From the NCBI GenBank assembly GCA_003151425.1, contig PLXO01000031.1:1-64000 (forward strand): a stretch of 64,000 nt of DNA, in the 5' to 3' direction. Both the position numbers and the translations under genes were made by a program. This document shows, piece by piece, positions 9,577 to 18,971 of the stretch. Origin of the DNA: Acetobacteraceae bacterium (GTDB taxonomy: Bacteria; Pseudomonadota; Alphaproteobacteria; Acetobacterales; Acetobacteraceae). Each line of letters begins with the position of its first letter. The stretch's first letter is position 1. The notes under the pieces were generated by a model. That model was not told the DNA's origin. It was given only the letters and a program-made list of their open reading frames with translations, and ran no database searches.

Positions 9577-10629
9577 ATGCGAATTGCCCAGATCGCGCCG
9601 CTGACCGAATCGGTCCCGCCGAAGCTCTATGGCGGAACCGAGCGGATCGTTTCATATCTGACGGAAGAGCTCACCGAGCTCGGTCACGACGTGACGCTGT
9701 TCGCCAGCGGCGATTCGACCACCTCGGCGACACTCGAGCCGATGTCATCCTGCGCGCTGCGCTTCGACGCCGCGCTGCGCGACCCGATCGCACCTCATAT
9801 GGCGATGCTGGAGACGGTGTATCGTCGCGCGCATGAGTTCGACGTGCTGCACTGCCACCTCGACTACTGGACGTTCTCGCTGTTCAGCCGCGCGGCGACG
9901 CCGTTCCTGACGACGCTGCACGGCCGGCTCGATCTGCCGGACCATGCGCCAGTTTACGACCTGTTTCCAGACGTGCCGCTGGTCTCGATTTCCTTCGCGC
10001 AACGCCGCGGCCTGCCGGGCGCGAATTACGTGAAGACGATCCACCACGGCATCCCGCCTGATCTGCTGACGCCGCAACGGGTCGAGCCGAGCTACCTCGC
10101 GTTCCTGGGCCGCATCACGCCCGACAAGCGGGCCGATCGCGCCATCCGCATTGCAAGGCGCGCCGGCCTGAAGCTGAAGATCGCCGCCAAGGTGGACCGC
10201 GTGGACCAGGCGTATTTCGACGCGACGATCCGTCCGATGATCGACGGGGATCAAATCGAGATGATCGGCGAGATCGGCGACGACACGAAGTCCGCATTCC
10301 TGAGTGGGGCGCACGCGCTGCTGATGCCGATCGACTGGCCGGAACCGTTCGGTCTCGTGATGATCGAGGCGATGGCCTGCGGCACCCCGGTGATCGCGTT
10401 CGACTGTGGCTCGGTGCCGGAGATCGTCGACCACGGCCTGACCGGCTTCGTCGTCGACAGCGAGGATGCGGCGGTCGCCGCGATCCCGCGCCTGCAACGC
10501 CTGTCGCGCCACGCGATCCGCCAGCAATTCGAGCGCCGGTTCACCGCGCGGCGGATGGCGAGCGATTACCTGGATCTGTATCACCAGCTCGCCATCCGCG
10601 AGCGCCCGCGGCTGCGCGTGGTGTCGTAA
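9577..10629 (+). CDS. Family 4 glycosyltransferase
   Basis: MRIAQIAPLTESVPPKLYGGTERIV...EPFGLVMIEAMACGTPVIAFDCGSVPE. Confidence 0.9.
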   Translation: MRIAQIAPLTESVPPKLYGGTERIVSYLTEELTELGHDVTLFASGDSTTSATLEPMSSCALRFDAALRDPIAPHMAMLETVYRRAHEFDVLHCHLDYWTFSLFSRAATPFLTTLHGRLDLPDHAPVYDLFPDVPLVSISFAQRRGLPGANYVKTIHHGIPPDLLTPQRVEPSYLAFLGRITPDKRADRAIRIARRAGLKLKIAAKVDRVDQAYFDATIRPMIDGDQIEMIGEIGDDTKSAFLSGAHALLMPIDWPEPFGLVMIEAMACGTPVIAFDCGSVPEIVDHGLTGFVVDSEDAAVAAIPRLQRLSRHAIRQQFERRFTARRMASDYLDLYHQLAIRERPRLRVVS

Positions 10630-10903
10630 CGCGCGCGTCCACGGCTGTTCGGTAGAGTCGGGCGCACCGCCCGGCGTTTACTTGCCGTCGCGCCAGGGAC
10701 AGTCCCGCTTCTTGTCGCGAGACAAGCCAGGGCCGCACTCCCGCGATATGGAAGCGAAGGCAGCTAGCGCCCAACGTCGTGCGGCGTGGCCGAATCAGGA
10801 AACAAACCTGCTTGCGACGCGCCTCCCCCGAGGAGAATTTCCTCCGCCGGCCTACCCCCTTGCCTTCCCGGCCATTTTCTTTCTTTGTCGCGGCGAACGA
10901 CCG

Positions 10904-11887
10904 ATGGAGCTCACGTTGCCGCCACATCTATCACGCCGCGCGTTCGGCGGCACCGCCTTGGCACTTCTCGCGCAGCCGCACATCGCCCGCGCAGCGCCGG
11001 CGGACATCACCATCGACTGGGCAACCTACAACCCCGTCAGCATCGTGCTGAAACAGCAGGCCCTGCTCGAGCGGGAGCTCGCCCCCGACAGGATCGGCGT
11101 CCGTTGGGTGCAGTCGCTGGGATCGAACAAGGCGCTGGAGTTCCTCAATGCCGGCTCGATCGACTTCGGCTCGACCGCCGGCGCGGCGGCGCTGATCGGC
11201 AAGATCAACGGCAATCCGATCAAGTCGATCTACGTCTTTTCGCGGCCCGAATGGACGGCGCTGGTGACCATGCCGAACAGCCCGATCCACACCGTCGCCG
11301 ATCTGAAGGGGCAGCGCATCGCGGTGACGCGCGGCACCGATCCGCACATCTTCCTGGTGCGTGCGCTGGCCACCGCCGGGCTGACGGAACACGACGTGAA
11401 GCTGGTACTGCTGCAGCGTCCGGACGGCCGCACCGCGCTCGAGCGTGGCGACGTCCCCGCCTGGGCCGGCCTCGATCCGATGATGGCCGCCGCAGAGATC
11501 GAGAGCGGCGCCCGGCTGTTCTACCGCAATCCGGCGGCGAACACCTGGGGCGTGCTGAACGTGCACGAGGCATTCGCCGCCGAGAACCCGGAGCTGGTGC
11601 GCCGCGTCCTCGCGACCTACGAGCATGCGCGGCGTTGGTCGGTGGAGCATCCGGCCGAGCTGAAGGCGCTGATGGTCGCGGCGATGAAGCTGCCGGACGC
11701 GGTGGTGGCGCGCCAGCTCGAACGCAACGATCTGTCCAGCGGCGCGATCGGCGACAAGCAGGCGCAGACTATCATCGAGGCGGGCAAGGCGCTGCAGCTT
11801 GCCGGCGTGCTGCCGGGGGATGTCGACGTGGCCGCGGTGACCAATCGGATGATCGACCCGACCTACGCGCGTGCTGCCGGGGCATGA
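10904..11887 (+). CDS. ABC substrate-binding protein (SsuA-like, aliphatic sulfonate/nitrate type)
   Basis: Twin-Arg-like N-terminus, YNPVSIVLKQQALLERELA...GSNKALEFLNAGSIDFGSTAG. Confidence 0.85.
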   Translation: MELTLPPHLSRRAFGGTALALLAQPHIARAAPADITIDWATYNPVSIVLKQQALLERELAPDRIGVRWVQSLGSNKALEFLNAGSIDFGSTAGAAALIGKINGNPIKSIYVFSRPEWTALVTMPNSPIHTVADLKGQRIAVTRGTDPHIFLVRALATAGLTEHDVKLVLLQRPDGRTALERGDVPAWAGLDPMMAAAEIESGARLFYRNPAANTWGVLNVHEAFAAENPELVRRVLATYEHARRWSVEHPAELKALMVAAMKLPDAVVARQLERNDLSSGAIGDKQAQTIIEAGKALQLAGVLPGDVDVAAVTNRMIDPTYARAAGA

Positions 11888-12717
11888 ACGTTACGACTAC
11901 CGCTACTCCCCCTCCCCTTGAGGGAGGGGGAGTAGTAACAGTAGCAGCAGTCCGCCTGCGCCATTACCTAACCGCCCTGATCGTTCCGGTGGCGCTCGCC
12001 GTCGCCTGGGAAATCGCGGTGCGCGCCGGCGTCGCACCAGGCCGGCTGATGCCGCCGCCGTCGCGCCTGCTGCACACCGCGATCGCGCTAGCCGCATCGG
12101 GCGAGCTGCAAACGCACGTCGCAGCGACCATGACCCGCGTCGTCATCGGCTTCGGCGTCGGTGCCGTTGCCGGCACGCTGTTCGGCATGCTGACCGGCGC
12201 CAGCGAGACCGCGCGCCGCCTGCTCGATCCCTCCATCCAGGCGCTGCGCGCCGTCCCCTCGATCGCCTGGGTGCCGATCTTCATCCTCTGGCTCGGCATT
12301 TTCGAGACCTCGAAGCTCGCGCTGATCGCTTTGGGCGTGTTCTTCCCGGTCTATCTCGGCGTGCTGTCCGCCATCCAAGGCGTAGACCGCAAGCTGATCG
12401 AGGTCGGCCGCGTGTTCGGCCTCTCCCAAGTTGGCATCATGCTGCGCATCACCTGGCCCGCCGTGTTGCCAATCTGGATCGCGTCGCTGCGCAGCGGCCT
12501 CGGGCTCGGTTTCATGTTCGTTGTCGCGGCGGAACTGATGGGCGCGTCGGAGGGCCTCGGCTACCTGCTGCTCGACGGCCAGCAGATGGGGCGCGCCGAC
12601 ATCATCCTGGTGGCGATGATCGTCTTCGCCCTGCTCGGCAAGGCGTCGGACGGCGTGCTGGTCGCGGTGACCCGGCCGCTGGTGCGCTGGCAGGATACGG
12701 TGCGGGAACGACTGTGA
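11884..12717 (+). CDS. ABC transporter permease (SsuC-like)
   Basis: RAVPSIAWVPIFILWLGIFETSKLALI; start overlaps upstream stop. Confidence 0.88.
   Translation: MNVTTTATPPPLEGGGVVTVAAVRLRHYLTALIVPVALAVAWEIAVRAGVAPGRLMPPPSRLLHTAIALAASGELQTHVAATMTRVVIGFGVGAVAGTLFGMLTGASETARRLLDPSIQALRAVPSIAWVPIFILWLGIFETSKLALIALGVFFPVYLGVLSAIQGVDRKLIEVGRVFGLSQVGIMLRITWPAVLPIWIASLRSGLGLGFMFVVAAELMGASEGLGYLLLDGQQMGRADIILVAMIVFALLGKASDGVLVAVTRPLVRWQDTVRERL
11904..11934. repeat. Palindrome tactccccctccc-cttga-gggagggggagta in frame within ssuC
   Basis: 13-bp perfect arms, 5-nt loop; related copy at 48504-48530. Confidence 0.9.
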
Positions 12718-13514
12718 CCCGGCTTGCGATCAACGGTCTGGGAAAGACCTATGCCGACGGCACCGAGGCGCTGCGCGATATCCATATCGTGGCGCAGAGC
12801 GGCGAGATCGTTGCCATCCTCGGTGGTTCCGGTCGCGGCAAGACAACGCTGCTGCGCCTGACGGCCGGGCTGGATCGGCCGAGCGCCGGGGTGATCTCCA
12901 TTGATGGCCGGGCGATCGACGGGCAGGCCGCCTCGGGCACGCATCCGGCGATCAGCGCGGTGTTTCAGGAGCCGCGCCTGCTGCCCTGGCTGACGGTCGG
13001 GCGCAACATCGCGTTCGGCGGCAGACGTATTGCGCGGCCGGAACGACAGCGCCGCGTCGCCGACCTGTTGGCGCGTATCGGGCTGGCGGGTTACGGCGCG
13101 CGCTGGCCGAAGGACCTGTCCGGCGGCCAGCAGCAGCGGGTGGCGGTCGCCCGCGCGCTGATCGGCCATCCCGAGATCCTGCTGCTGGACGAGCCGTTCT
13201 CCGCGCTGGACGCTTTCACCCGAGGCAGCCTGCACGAGATGCTGTTGAGCCTGTGGCAGGAACTGCGGCCGACGATCCTGATCGTCACGCATGACGTGGA
13301 GGAGGCGGTGTTCCTCGCCGACCGCATCGTGGTGATGCGGCCGCGGCCCGGGCGGGTGTACGAAACGATGACGATCCGACTGCCGCGGCCGCGCAACAAG
13401 TTGACCTCGGAGTACGACGTGGCGCGACGCGATGTGCTGCGTGCGATCGACCGGTCGTTGGCGTCGGAGGGGGCGAGCGGACTGTGGTCCGGCGCGGTGT
13501 CGCCCTGGGTGTAA
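12714..13514 (+). CDS. ABC transporter ATP-binding protein (SsuB-like)
   Basis: GGSGRGKTTLLR, LSGGQQQRVAVARAL, LLLDEPFSALDAFTR. Confidence 0.9.
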   Translation: MTRLAINGLGKTYADGTEALRDIHIVAQSGEIVAILGGSGRGKTTLLRLTAGLDRPSAGVISIDGRAIDGQAASGTHPAISAVFQEPRLLPWLTVGRNIAFGGRRIARPERQRRVADLLARIGLAGYGARWPKDLSGGQQQRVAVARALIGHPEILLLDEPFSALDAFTRGSLHEMLLSLWQELRPTILIVTHDVEEAVFLADRIVVMRPRPGRVYETMTIRLPRPRNKLTSEYDVARRDVLRAIDRSLASEGASGLWSGAVSPWV

Positions 13515-13631
13515 CGGATTAGAGGGGGGAAAGGCGCAAGAATCCCCCTCCCGGGCCGTTGCCGATCCGAGAGGGGTTATCCTTCGGTGGTAGAAAACCA
13601 CCTTGCCGTGGCTTTCCTACCGATTTCCCCG
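13515..13631 (-). ncRNA. Candidate tracrRNA of the type II-C system
   Basis: Anti-repeat gccgtggctttcctaccgatttccccg (13605-13631) matches the reverse-complement CRISPR repeat over 27 nt with 1 mismatch; minus-strand hairpins ggtggt-tttct-accacc (13586-13602) and a G/C-rich hairpin (13522-13550). Confidence 0.75.
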
Positions 13632-13686
13632 CTACTATCTGCGCGAAATGATCACCGCCTGTCAATAGCGCGGGATCGGCGGGGAA

Positions 13687-16600
13687 ATGACAATGCGCAT
13701 TTTCGGCATCGACGGCGGTATCGCCTCCATCGGCTGGGCCGTTCTGGACATCACGGACGACACGGCATCCATCGTCGCCGCTGGTGTTCGCATGTTCGAT
13801 GCGCCGGAGACGGATAAGGAGCGCACGCCGACGAACGCAGTGAGGCGGCTGCATCGCGGCCAACGCCGCGTCATTCGCCGGCGCCGGCAACGCATGGCGG
13901 CGTTGCGGATGATGTTCCAGCAACACGGGTTGCTGACCGAGGCGCATCGCGACGCATTGAAGCAGCCGGGCCTCGATCCGTGGCGACTGCGTGCGGAGGG
14001 ACTCGAACGGCCTCTGTCCGGTCTCGAAATGGCGGTGGTGCTCGGCCACATCGCGCGGCATCGCGGCTTCCGCTCCAACGCCAAGCGGGAGGCGGGCGCA
14101 AATGCGGCCGACGAGACGTCCAAGATGAAAAAGGCCATCGCGGCGACGCAGGAGCGGCTTGGCCAATGGCAGACGGTCGGCCTGATGTTCGCGCGTGATC
14201 CGAACTACACGGACCGCAAGCATAACCGCGGCCTGAATTTTGACCGGTCGATCCAGCGTTCGGATCACGAAGACGAGGTCCGCACGCTGTTCGCCACTCA
14301 ACGTCGGCTTGGCAATGCGCTGGCGACGGAAGAACTCCAGGTTGCATATGCCGACAAGGCATTCTCCCAGCTTCCGTTGCAGGACAGCGAGCACCTGCTC
14401 GCCGCCTGCCCGTTCGAGCCGGACCAGAAGCGCACCGCCCGCCGCTGCTATGCATTCGAGAAGTTCCGTCTGCTGTCGCGGTTGGCGACGCTGCGACTGA
14501 CCGTGCGTGGCCAGGAACAGCCGCCGTTATCGGCCGAACAGATCAGCCTGGCGGCAGCCGATTTCGGCCACCAAAAATCGCTGTCCTACCGCTGGCTGCG
14601 CAAGACCCTGGACCTTGATACGGGCGTGCGCTTCGCCGGGGTGGCGGAAAAGGACGAAAAGAACGACTTCGTCGCCCGGAGCGGTGCCGCAGTCGAAGGC
14701 ACCTACGCGCTGCGTGAGGTCCTGGGCGATGCCGGCTGGCGGGTGCTGATGCACAACCCGGTCATGCGCGACCGCATCGGCGAGGTACTGACGTTCCGCG
14801 AAGATCCTGGCTCTATCCGCCGCGGCCTGGAGGAGGCCGGCGTCGCGGGACTGATCCTGGACGCACTGATGGACGGTGTCGCCACCGGCAAGTTCCACGC
14901 GTTTACCCGCGCTGGCCATATCTCCGCCAAGGCAGCGCGGGCACTGATTCCGCCGCTGGCGCGTGGGCTGGTCTACTCCGACGCCTGCGCCGAAGTGGGC
15001 TACGACCATGCTAAACGGGTGGAGGTAAAGTTGGAGGACGTGCGCAACCCGGTGGCCCGCAAGGCGGTGACCGAGATGCTGAAGCAGGTCCGCGCACTGG
15101 TGCACGAATACGGCCTGCCCGAGTTCATCCATGTCGAACTGGCGCGCGACATCGGCAAGGGCGTCGAGGAGCGCGACAAGATCACCAAGGGCATCGAGGA
15201 TCGCAACAAGGAACGCGATAAGGCGCGAAAGCGCCTTGAGGAAGACATATTGGGTCGTCCGGCCAGCCTGGAAGAATTGATTCGTTACGAATTGTGGAAG
15301 GAGCAGAACGGCTTCTGCCTGTATACCGGCGACTACATCGAACCGGGATGGATCGCCGCCGGCGACAACCGCGTGCAGGTGGATCACATCTTGCCTTGGA
15401 GCCGGTTTGGCGATGACAGTTTCGTAAACAAGACGTTGTGCCTGGCACGGGCGAACCAGGCAAAGCTCGGACGCACGCCGTACGAGTGGTTCGAGGCTGA
15501 GGGTCTCGACTGGCCGCTGTTCGCCGCCCGCGTAGAAGGCTGCAAGGAGATGAAGGGCCGCAAAAAGGGCGGCTTCTATCTGCGGAAGAACGCCGTGGAG
15601 GTGGAGGAGCGGTTTCGCAACCGCAACCTGGGCGACACCCGCTATGCGACACGCCTGCTGCTCGATCTACTGGCGAGAATGTATCCGAGGGATGGGCAAC
15701 TTCACGTTCTAGCGCGTCCCGGACAGTTGACGGCAAAGTTGCGGCGGGCCTGGGGCCTCGATGATCTGAAGAAGGACGCGGAGGGTAATCGCCTGGAGGA
15801 TGACCGTCACCACGCCCTGGACGCGATCGTGGTGGCGGCAACGAGTCAATCGATGCTCCTGCGACTGACAAAGGCAGCGCAAGAGGCAGAGCGGCAAGGA
15901 GCCCCTCGTGGCTTCGATTTTGAGCATGTGCCGCTGCCGGCGGGAGGGTTCCGTGACGTTGTGCGGGATGTGGTTAAGGATGTGTTCGTCTCCCGCGCCG
16001 AACGGCGGCGGGCACGCGGCGAGGCGCATGCCGCGACGATCAAGCAGGTGCGCGAGATCGACGGCGCGCAGGTGGTGTTCGAGCGGAAGGCCATTGAGCG
16101 GCTGACGCCGGCGGACCTGGATAATATCCCGATCCCTGAGCCGTATGGGAATATCGGCGATCCGGGGAAGCTGCGCGATGAGACCGTGGCGGAGCTGCGG
16201 CGCTGGATCGAGGCCGGCAAGCCGAAGGATGCGCTGCCGCACTCGCCGAAGGGCGATGTGATCCGCAAGGTGCGCGTGGCGAACAAGGACAAGGTCGCAG
16301 TCGAGGTGCGAGGTGGCACGGCGGATCGCGGCGACATGGCGCGGGTGGATGTGTTCGCGAAGGCAGATCGACGCGGCCGGAAACAGTACCACGTGGTACC
16401 AATCTACCCTCACCAGATAGCCGACAGAGACGCATTTCCACAACCGCCCGATCGAGCAGTTATCGCGTTCAAGTTGGAAGCAGATTGGACAAAAGTGGAT
16501 CCGACCTTCGACTTCCAATTCAGTTTATATCAGAACAGCTTCGTTGAGGTTGCCAAACCTGACGGCGAGATCATTCGCGGCTATTTCAAGGGAATGGATC

Positions 16601-16770
16601 GGCAGGGAGCGCAGATTCATCTTGCGCTGCATTCCAGTCAACGCAGCCTCATTCGGGGAATCGGCAGCAAGACACTGTTGGCGTTCCACAAATTCGCCGT
16701 CGACAGGCTGGGGCGCATGTCAGAAATCGAGCACGAGAAACGCACATGGCATGGCGAGGCGTGCACATAA
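13687..16770 (+). CDS. cas9: CRISPR-associated endonuclease Cas9 (type II-C, 1027 aa)
   Basis: RuvC-I MRIFGIDGGIASIGWAVLD; RuvC-II FIHVELARD; HNH QVDHILPWSRFGDDSFVNKTL; RuvC-III DDRHHALDAIVVAA; next to cas1/cas2 and array. Confidence 0.96.
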   Translation: MTMRIFGIDGGIASIGWAVLDITDDTASIVAAGVRMFDAPETDKERTPTNAVRRLHRGQRRVIRRRRQRMAALRMMFQQHGLLTEAHRDALKQPGLDPWRLRAEGLERPLSGLEMAVVLGHIARHRGFRSNAKREAGANAADETSKMKKAIAATQERLGQWQTVGLMFARDPNYTDRKHNRGLNFDRSIQRSDHEDEVRTLFATQRRLGNALATEELQVAYADKAFSQLPLQDSEHLLAACPFEPDQKRTARRCYAFEKFRLLSRLATLRLTVRGQEQPPLSAEQISLAAADFGHQKSLSYRWLRKTLDLDTGVRFAGVAEKDEKNDFVARSGAAVEGTYALREVLGDAGWRVLMHNPVMRDRIGEVLTFREDPGSIRRGLEEAGVAGLILDALMDGVATGKFHAFTRAGHISAKAARALIPPLARGLVYSDACAEVGYDHAKRVEVKLEDVRNPVARKAVTEMLKQVRALVHEYGLPEFIHVELARDIGKGVEERDKITKGIEDRNKERDKARKRLEEDILGRPASLEELIRYELWKEQNGFCLYTGDYIEPGWIAAGDNRVQVDHILPWSRFGDDSFVNKTLCLARANQAKLGRTPYEWFEAEGLDWPLFAARVEGCKEMKGRKKGGFYLRKNAVEVEERFRNRNLGDTRYATRLLLDLLARMYPRDGQLHVLARPGQLTAKLRRAWGLDDLKKDAEGNRLEDDRHHALDAIVVAATSQSMLLRLTKAAQEAERQGAPRGFDFEHVPLPAGGFRDVVRDVVKDVFVSRAERRRARGEAHAATIKQVREIDGAQVVFERKAIERLTPADLDNIPIPEPYGNIGDPGKLRDETVAELRRWIEAGKPKDALPHSPKGDVIRKVRVANKDKVAVEVRGGTADRGDMARVDVFAKADRRGRKQYHVVPIYPHQIADRDAFPQPPDRAVIAFKLEADWTKVDPTFDFQFSLYQNSFVEVAKPDGEIIRGYFKGMDRQGAQIHLALHSSQRSLIRGIGSKTLLAFHKFAVDRLGRMSEIEHEKRTWHGEACT

Positions 16771-17636
16771 CGCAGCCCTCGCGGCTGTCACTGGCGGACG
16801 GACAGCTCGTCGTTACGCGCGACGACGGGGACGTGCGCCTGCCGATCGAGGATGTGGCCTGGCTGATGATCGATACGCCGCAGGTGACGCTGTCCACCGC
16901 GCTGATCTCGGCCTGCATGGATGCCGGGATGGTGCTGATCACCACGGATCGGACCCACACGCCAAGCGGAATGATGCTGCCGTTCCACCGGCACCATCGC
17001 CAGGCCGAAATCGCCGCATTGCAGATCGCGATTTCCGCACCGCTGAAAAAGCGCCTGTGGCAGACGATCATTCAGATGAAGATCGCCAACCAGGCAGCGG
17101 TGCTAACCGGCTGCGGACAGAGTGCCTCGGCCTTGCTGGCGATGGCGCGGCTGGTCGGCTCCGGCGATCCCGACAACACCGAGGCGCGCGCGGCCCGCGC
17201 CTATTGGCCAAGGCTGTTCGTTGATTTCATCCGCGAGGATGGCAGCGACAAGCGCAATGCATTGCTCAATTATGGCTATGCCGTTGTGCGCTCAGCGGTG
17301 GCGCGCGCGCTGGTGGCCGCCGGCCTGCTGCCGGCCTTCGGCGTCAACCACGCCAGCATCACCAATGCGTTCAACCTGGCGGATGACCTCGTGGAACCGT
17401 TTCGGCCGTTCGTCGATCGGCTGGTATGGCGCCTGACCGACACGGGCCGCACGCGAACCGGCGAAACGACTGTGGAGGAGCGGCGTTCGCTGGCCTCCCT
17501 GCCCACGGAAGAAGCCCTGTTTGCCGACGACACGGTGACTCTGCTGGTCGCTACCGAACGCACGGCGGAAAGTTTGGTGCGGGCGATGGAAGGCAACAGC
17601 GCCGCGCTGCTGTTGCTGCCGCGGCTCGACGGCTGA
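16746..17636 (+). CDS. cas1: CRISPR-associated endonuclease Cas1
   Basis: 296 aa; WLMIDTPQVTLSTALISACMDAGMVLITTDRTHTPSGMMLPF; NALLNYGYAVVRSAVARALVAAGLLPAFGVNH. Confidence 0.95.
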   Translation: MAWRGVHITQPSRLSLADGQLVVTRDDGDVRLPIEDVAWLMIDTPQVTLSTALISACMDAGMVLITTDRTHTPSGMMLPFHRHHRQAEIAALQIAISAPLKKRLWQTIIQMKIANQAAVLTGCGQSASALLAMARLVGSGDPDNTEARAARAYWPRLFVDFIREDGSDKRNALLNYGYAVVRSAVARALVAAGLLPAFGVNHASITNAFNLADDLVEPFRPFVDRLVWRLTDTGRTRTGETTVEERRSLASLPTEEALFADDTVTLLVATERTAESLVRAMEGNSAALLLLPRLDG

Positions 17637-17965
17637 TGCCGGCGACCGAGATCCGGTTCGTGTGGTTGTTTGTGTTCTTCGACCTGCCGGTGGGCACCAA
17701 GCCGGAGCGGCGGGACGCCACGCGGTTTCGTAACTTCCTCAAAGACGATGGCTTCATGATGTTGCAGTATTCAGTTTACGCGCGCGTCTGCCGGGGCGAG
17801 GATGGTTCGATGAAACACGTTGCACGCGTGACGCGGAACCTGCCCGGCAAGGGCAGCGTCCGCGCGCTTCAAGTCACCGACCGGCAGTACGGCCGGATGC
17901 GGTTGCTACTCGGCGAGGCGACAAAAACCGAGTCGGTCGGCTCCCGACAGATGGTGTTGCTGTGA
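17636..17965 (+). CDS. cas2: CRISPR-associated endoribonuclease Cas2
   Basis: MPATEIRFVWLFVFFDLPVGTKPERRDATRFRNFLKDDGFMMLQYSVYARVC; ATG overlaps cas1 TGA. Confidence 0.94.
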   Translation: MPATEIRFVWLFVFFDLPVGTKPERRDATRFRNFLKDDGFMMLQYSVYARVCRGEDGSMKHVARVTRNLPGKGSVRALQVTDRQYGRMRLLLGEATKTESVGSRQMVLL

Positions 17966-18001
17966 ATTCCGACTCGGCAAGAAGCCGGAATTCACAGCAA
18001 C
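17956..18001. repeat. Perfect 16-bp inverted repeat over the cas2 stop codon
   Basis: gttgctgtgaattccg (17956-17971) / cggaattcacagcaac (17986-18001), 14-nt loop. Confidence 0.92.
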
Positions 18002-18023
18002 TCCATACGTCTATCGGCAAGGG

Positions 18024-18786
18024 AACCTACCACGGGGAAATCGGTAGGGAAGCCACGGCTAGATGGTGGGAACATAGAAGGGATTGCCAAACCTACCACG
18101 GGGAAATCGGTAGGGAAGCCACGGCCTGACAATCCAGCCGGCTAACGCTCATAACAACCTACCACGGGGAAATCGGTAGGGAAGCCACGGCCCGCTGAGC
18201 CGAACACCCTTGTTGGTGGACAACCTACCACGGGGAAATCGGTAGGGAAGCCACGGCAAGATGATTTCGTCATTCGCACCGCCGGGGAACCTACCACGGG
18301 GAAATCGGTAGGGAAGCCACGGCCAAAGACAGGTGTCATGCCGTCTGACTTGAAACCTACCACGGGGAAATCGGTAGGGAAGCCACGGCGTTGCTACAGG
18401 GATGGGGCGTTGTGCTTCGAACCTACCACGGGGAAATCGGTAGGGAAGCCACGGCGTTTCGTAGGTTGAAAACTCTGTGTGTGTGAACCTACCACGGGGA
18501 AATCGGTAGGGAAGCCACGGCTGGCGCGACGATCACCCGGACATTGGCCGTAACCTACCACGGGGAAATCGGTAGGGAAGCCACGGCCCTAAGCCTGCAA
18601 GGGTAATATACCCCAGAAAACCTACCACGGGGAAATCGGTAGGGAAGCCACGGCGTATAGCATTGACGGGCACGGACGCAAGGGAACCTACCACGGGGAA
18701 ATCGGTAGGGAAGCCACGGCCCCCAGAACGGCGGCAAGTACAAGCGCCATAACCTACCACGGGGAAATCGGTAGGGAAGCCACGGC
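18024..18786 (-). CRISPR. CRISPR array, 12 repeats, 11 spacers (30-31 nt); minus-strand transcription inferred
   Basis: Identical 36-bp repeat AACCTACCACGGGGAAATCGGTAGGGAAGCCACGGC (plus-strand form) from 18024 to 18786, ~66-bp period. Confidence 0.98.
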
Positions 18787-18790
18787 CGAT

Positions 18791-18865
18791 CCGGTCTTCG
18801 CGGCGAGGGGCGCCACGCGCGCCGGAAATCGTGTCACCGTGCCCGCCCCTCGCCGCGAAGACCGG
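18791..18865. repeat. Perfect 21-bp inverted repeat next to the cas-distal end of the array
   Basis: ccggtcttcgcggcgaggggc (18791-18811) / gcccctcgccgcgaagaccgg (18845-18865), 33-nt loop. Confidence 0.95.
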
Positions 18866-18971
18866 AAGGGGGCCACGACCCCCAAAGGCTCATGAAGCCC
18901 GCGGAAAAGAAAATTAGTACGAAACAACCGCACCACGGCAAGGATGGCGGAAGGCGCTGCGCTTTTCGGCC

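Noticed and set aside
10786-12717. 643-aa ORF that appears to fuse out-of-frame ssuA sequence to ssuC
   Set aside because: N-terminal part is the wrong frame of ssuA; real ssuC starts at 11884
13632-13690. Plus-strand tracrRNA running toward cas9
   Set aside because: No downstream hairpin/terminator before the cas9 start; the minus strand folds better
18142-18760. Minus-strand ORFs with repeated GRGFPTDFPVVG peptides
   Set aside because: Translation of CRISPR repeats, not proteins
18787-18870. 21-bp palindrome as a Rho-independent terminator
   Set aside because: No T-run on either strand and a 33-nt loop; kept as an unexplained element instead
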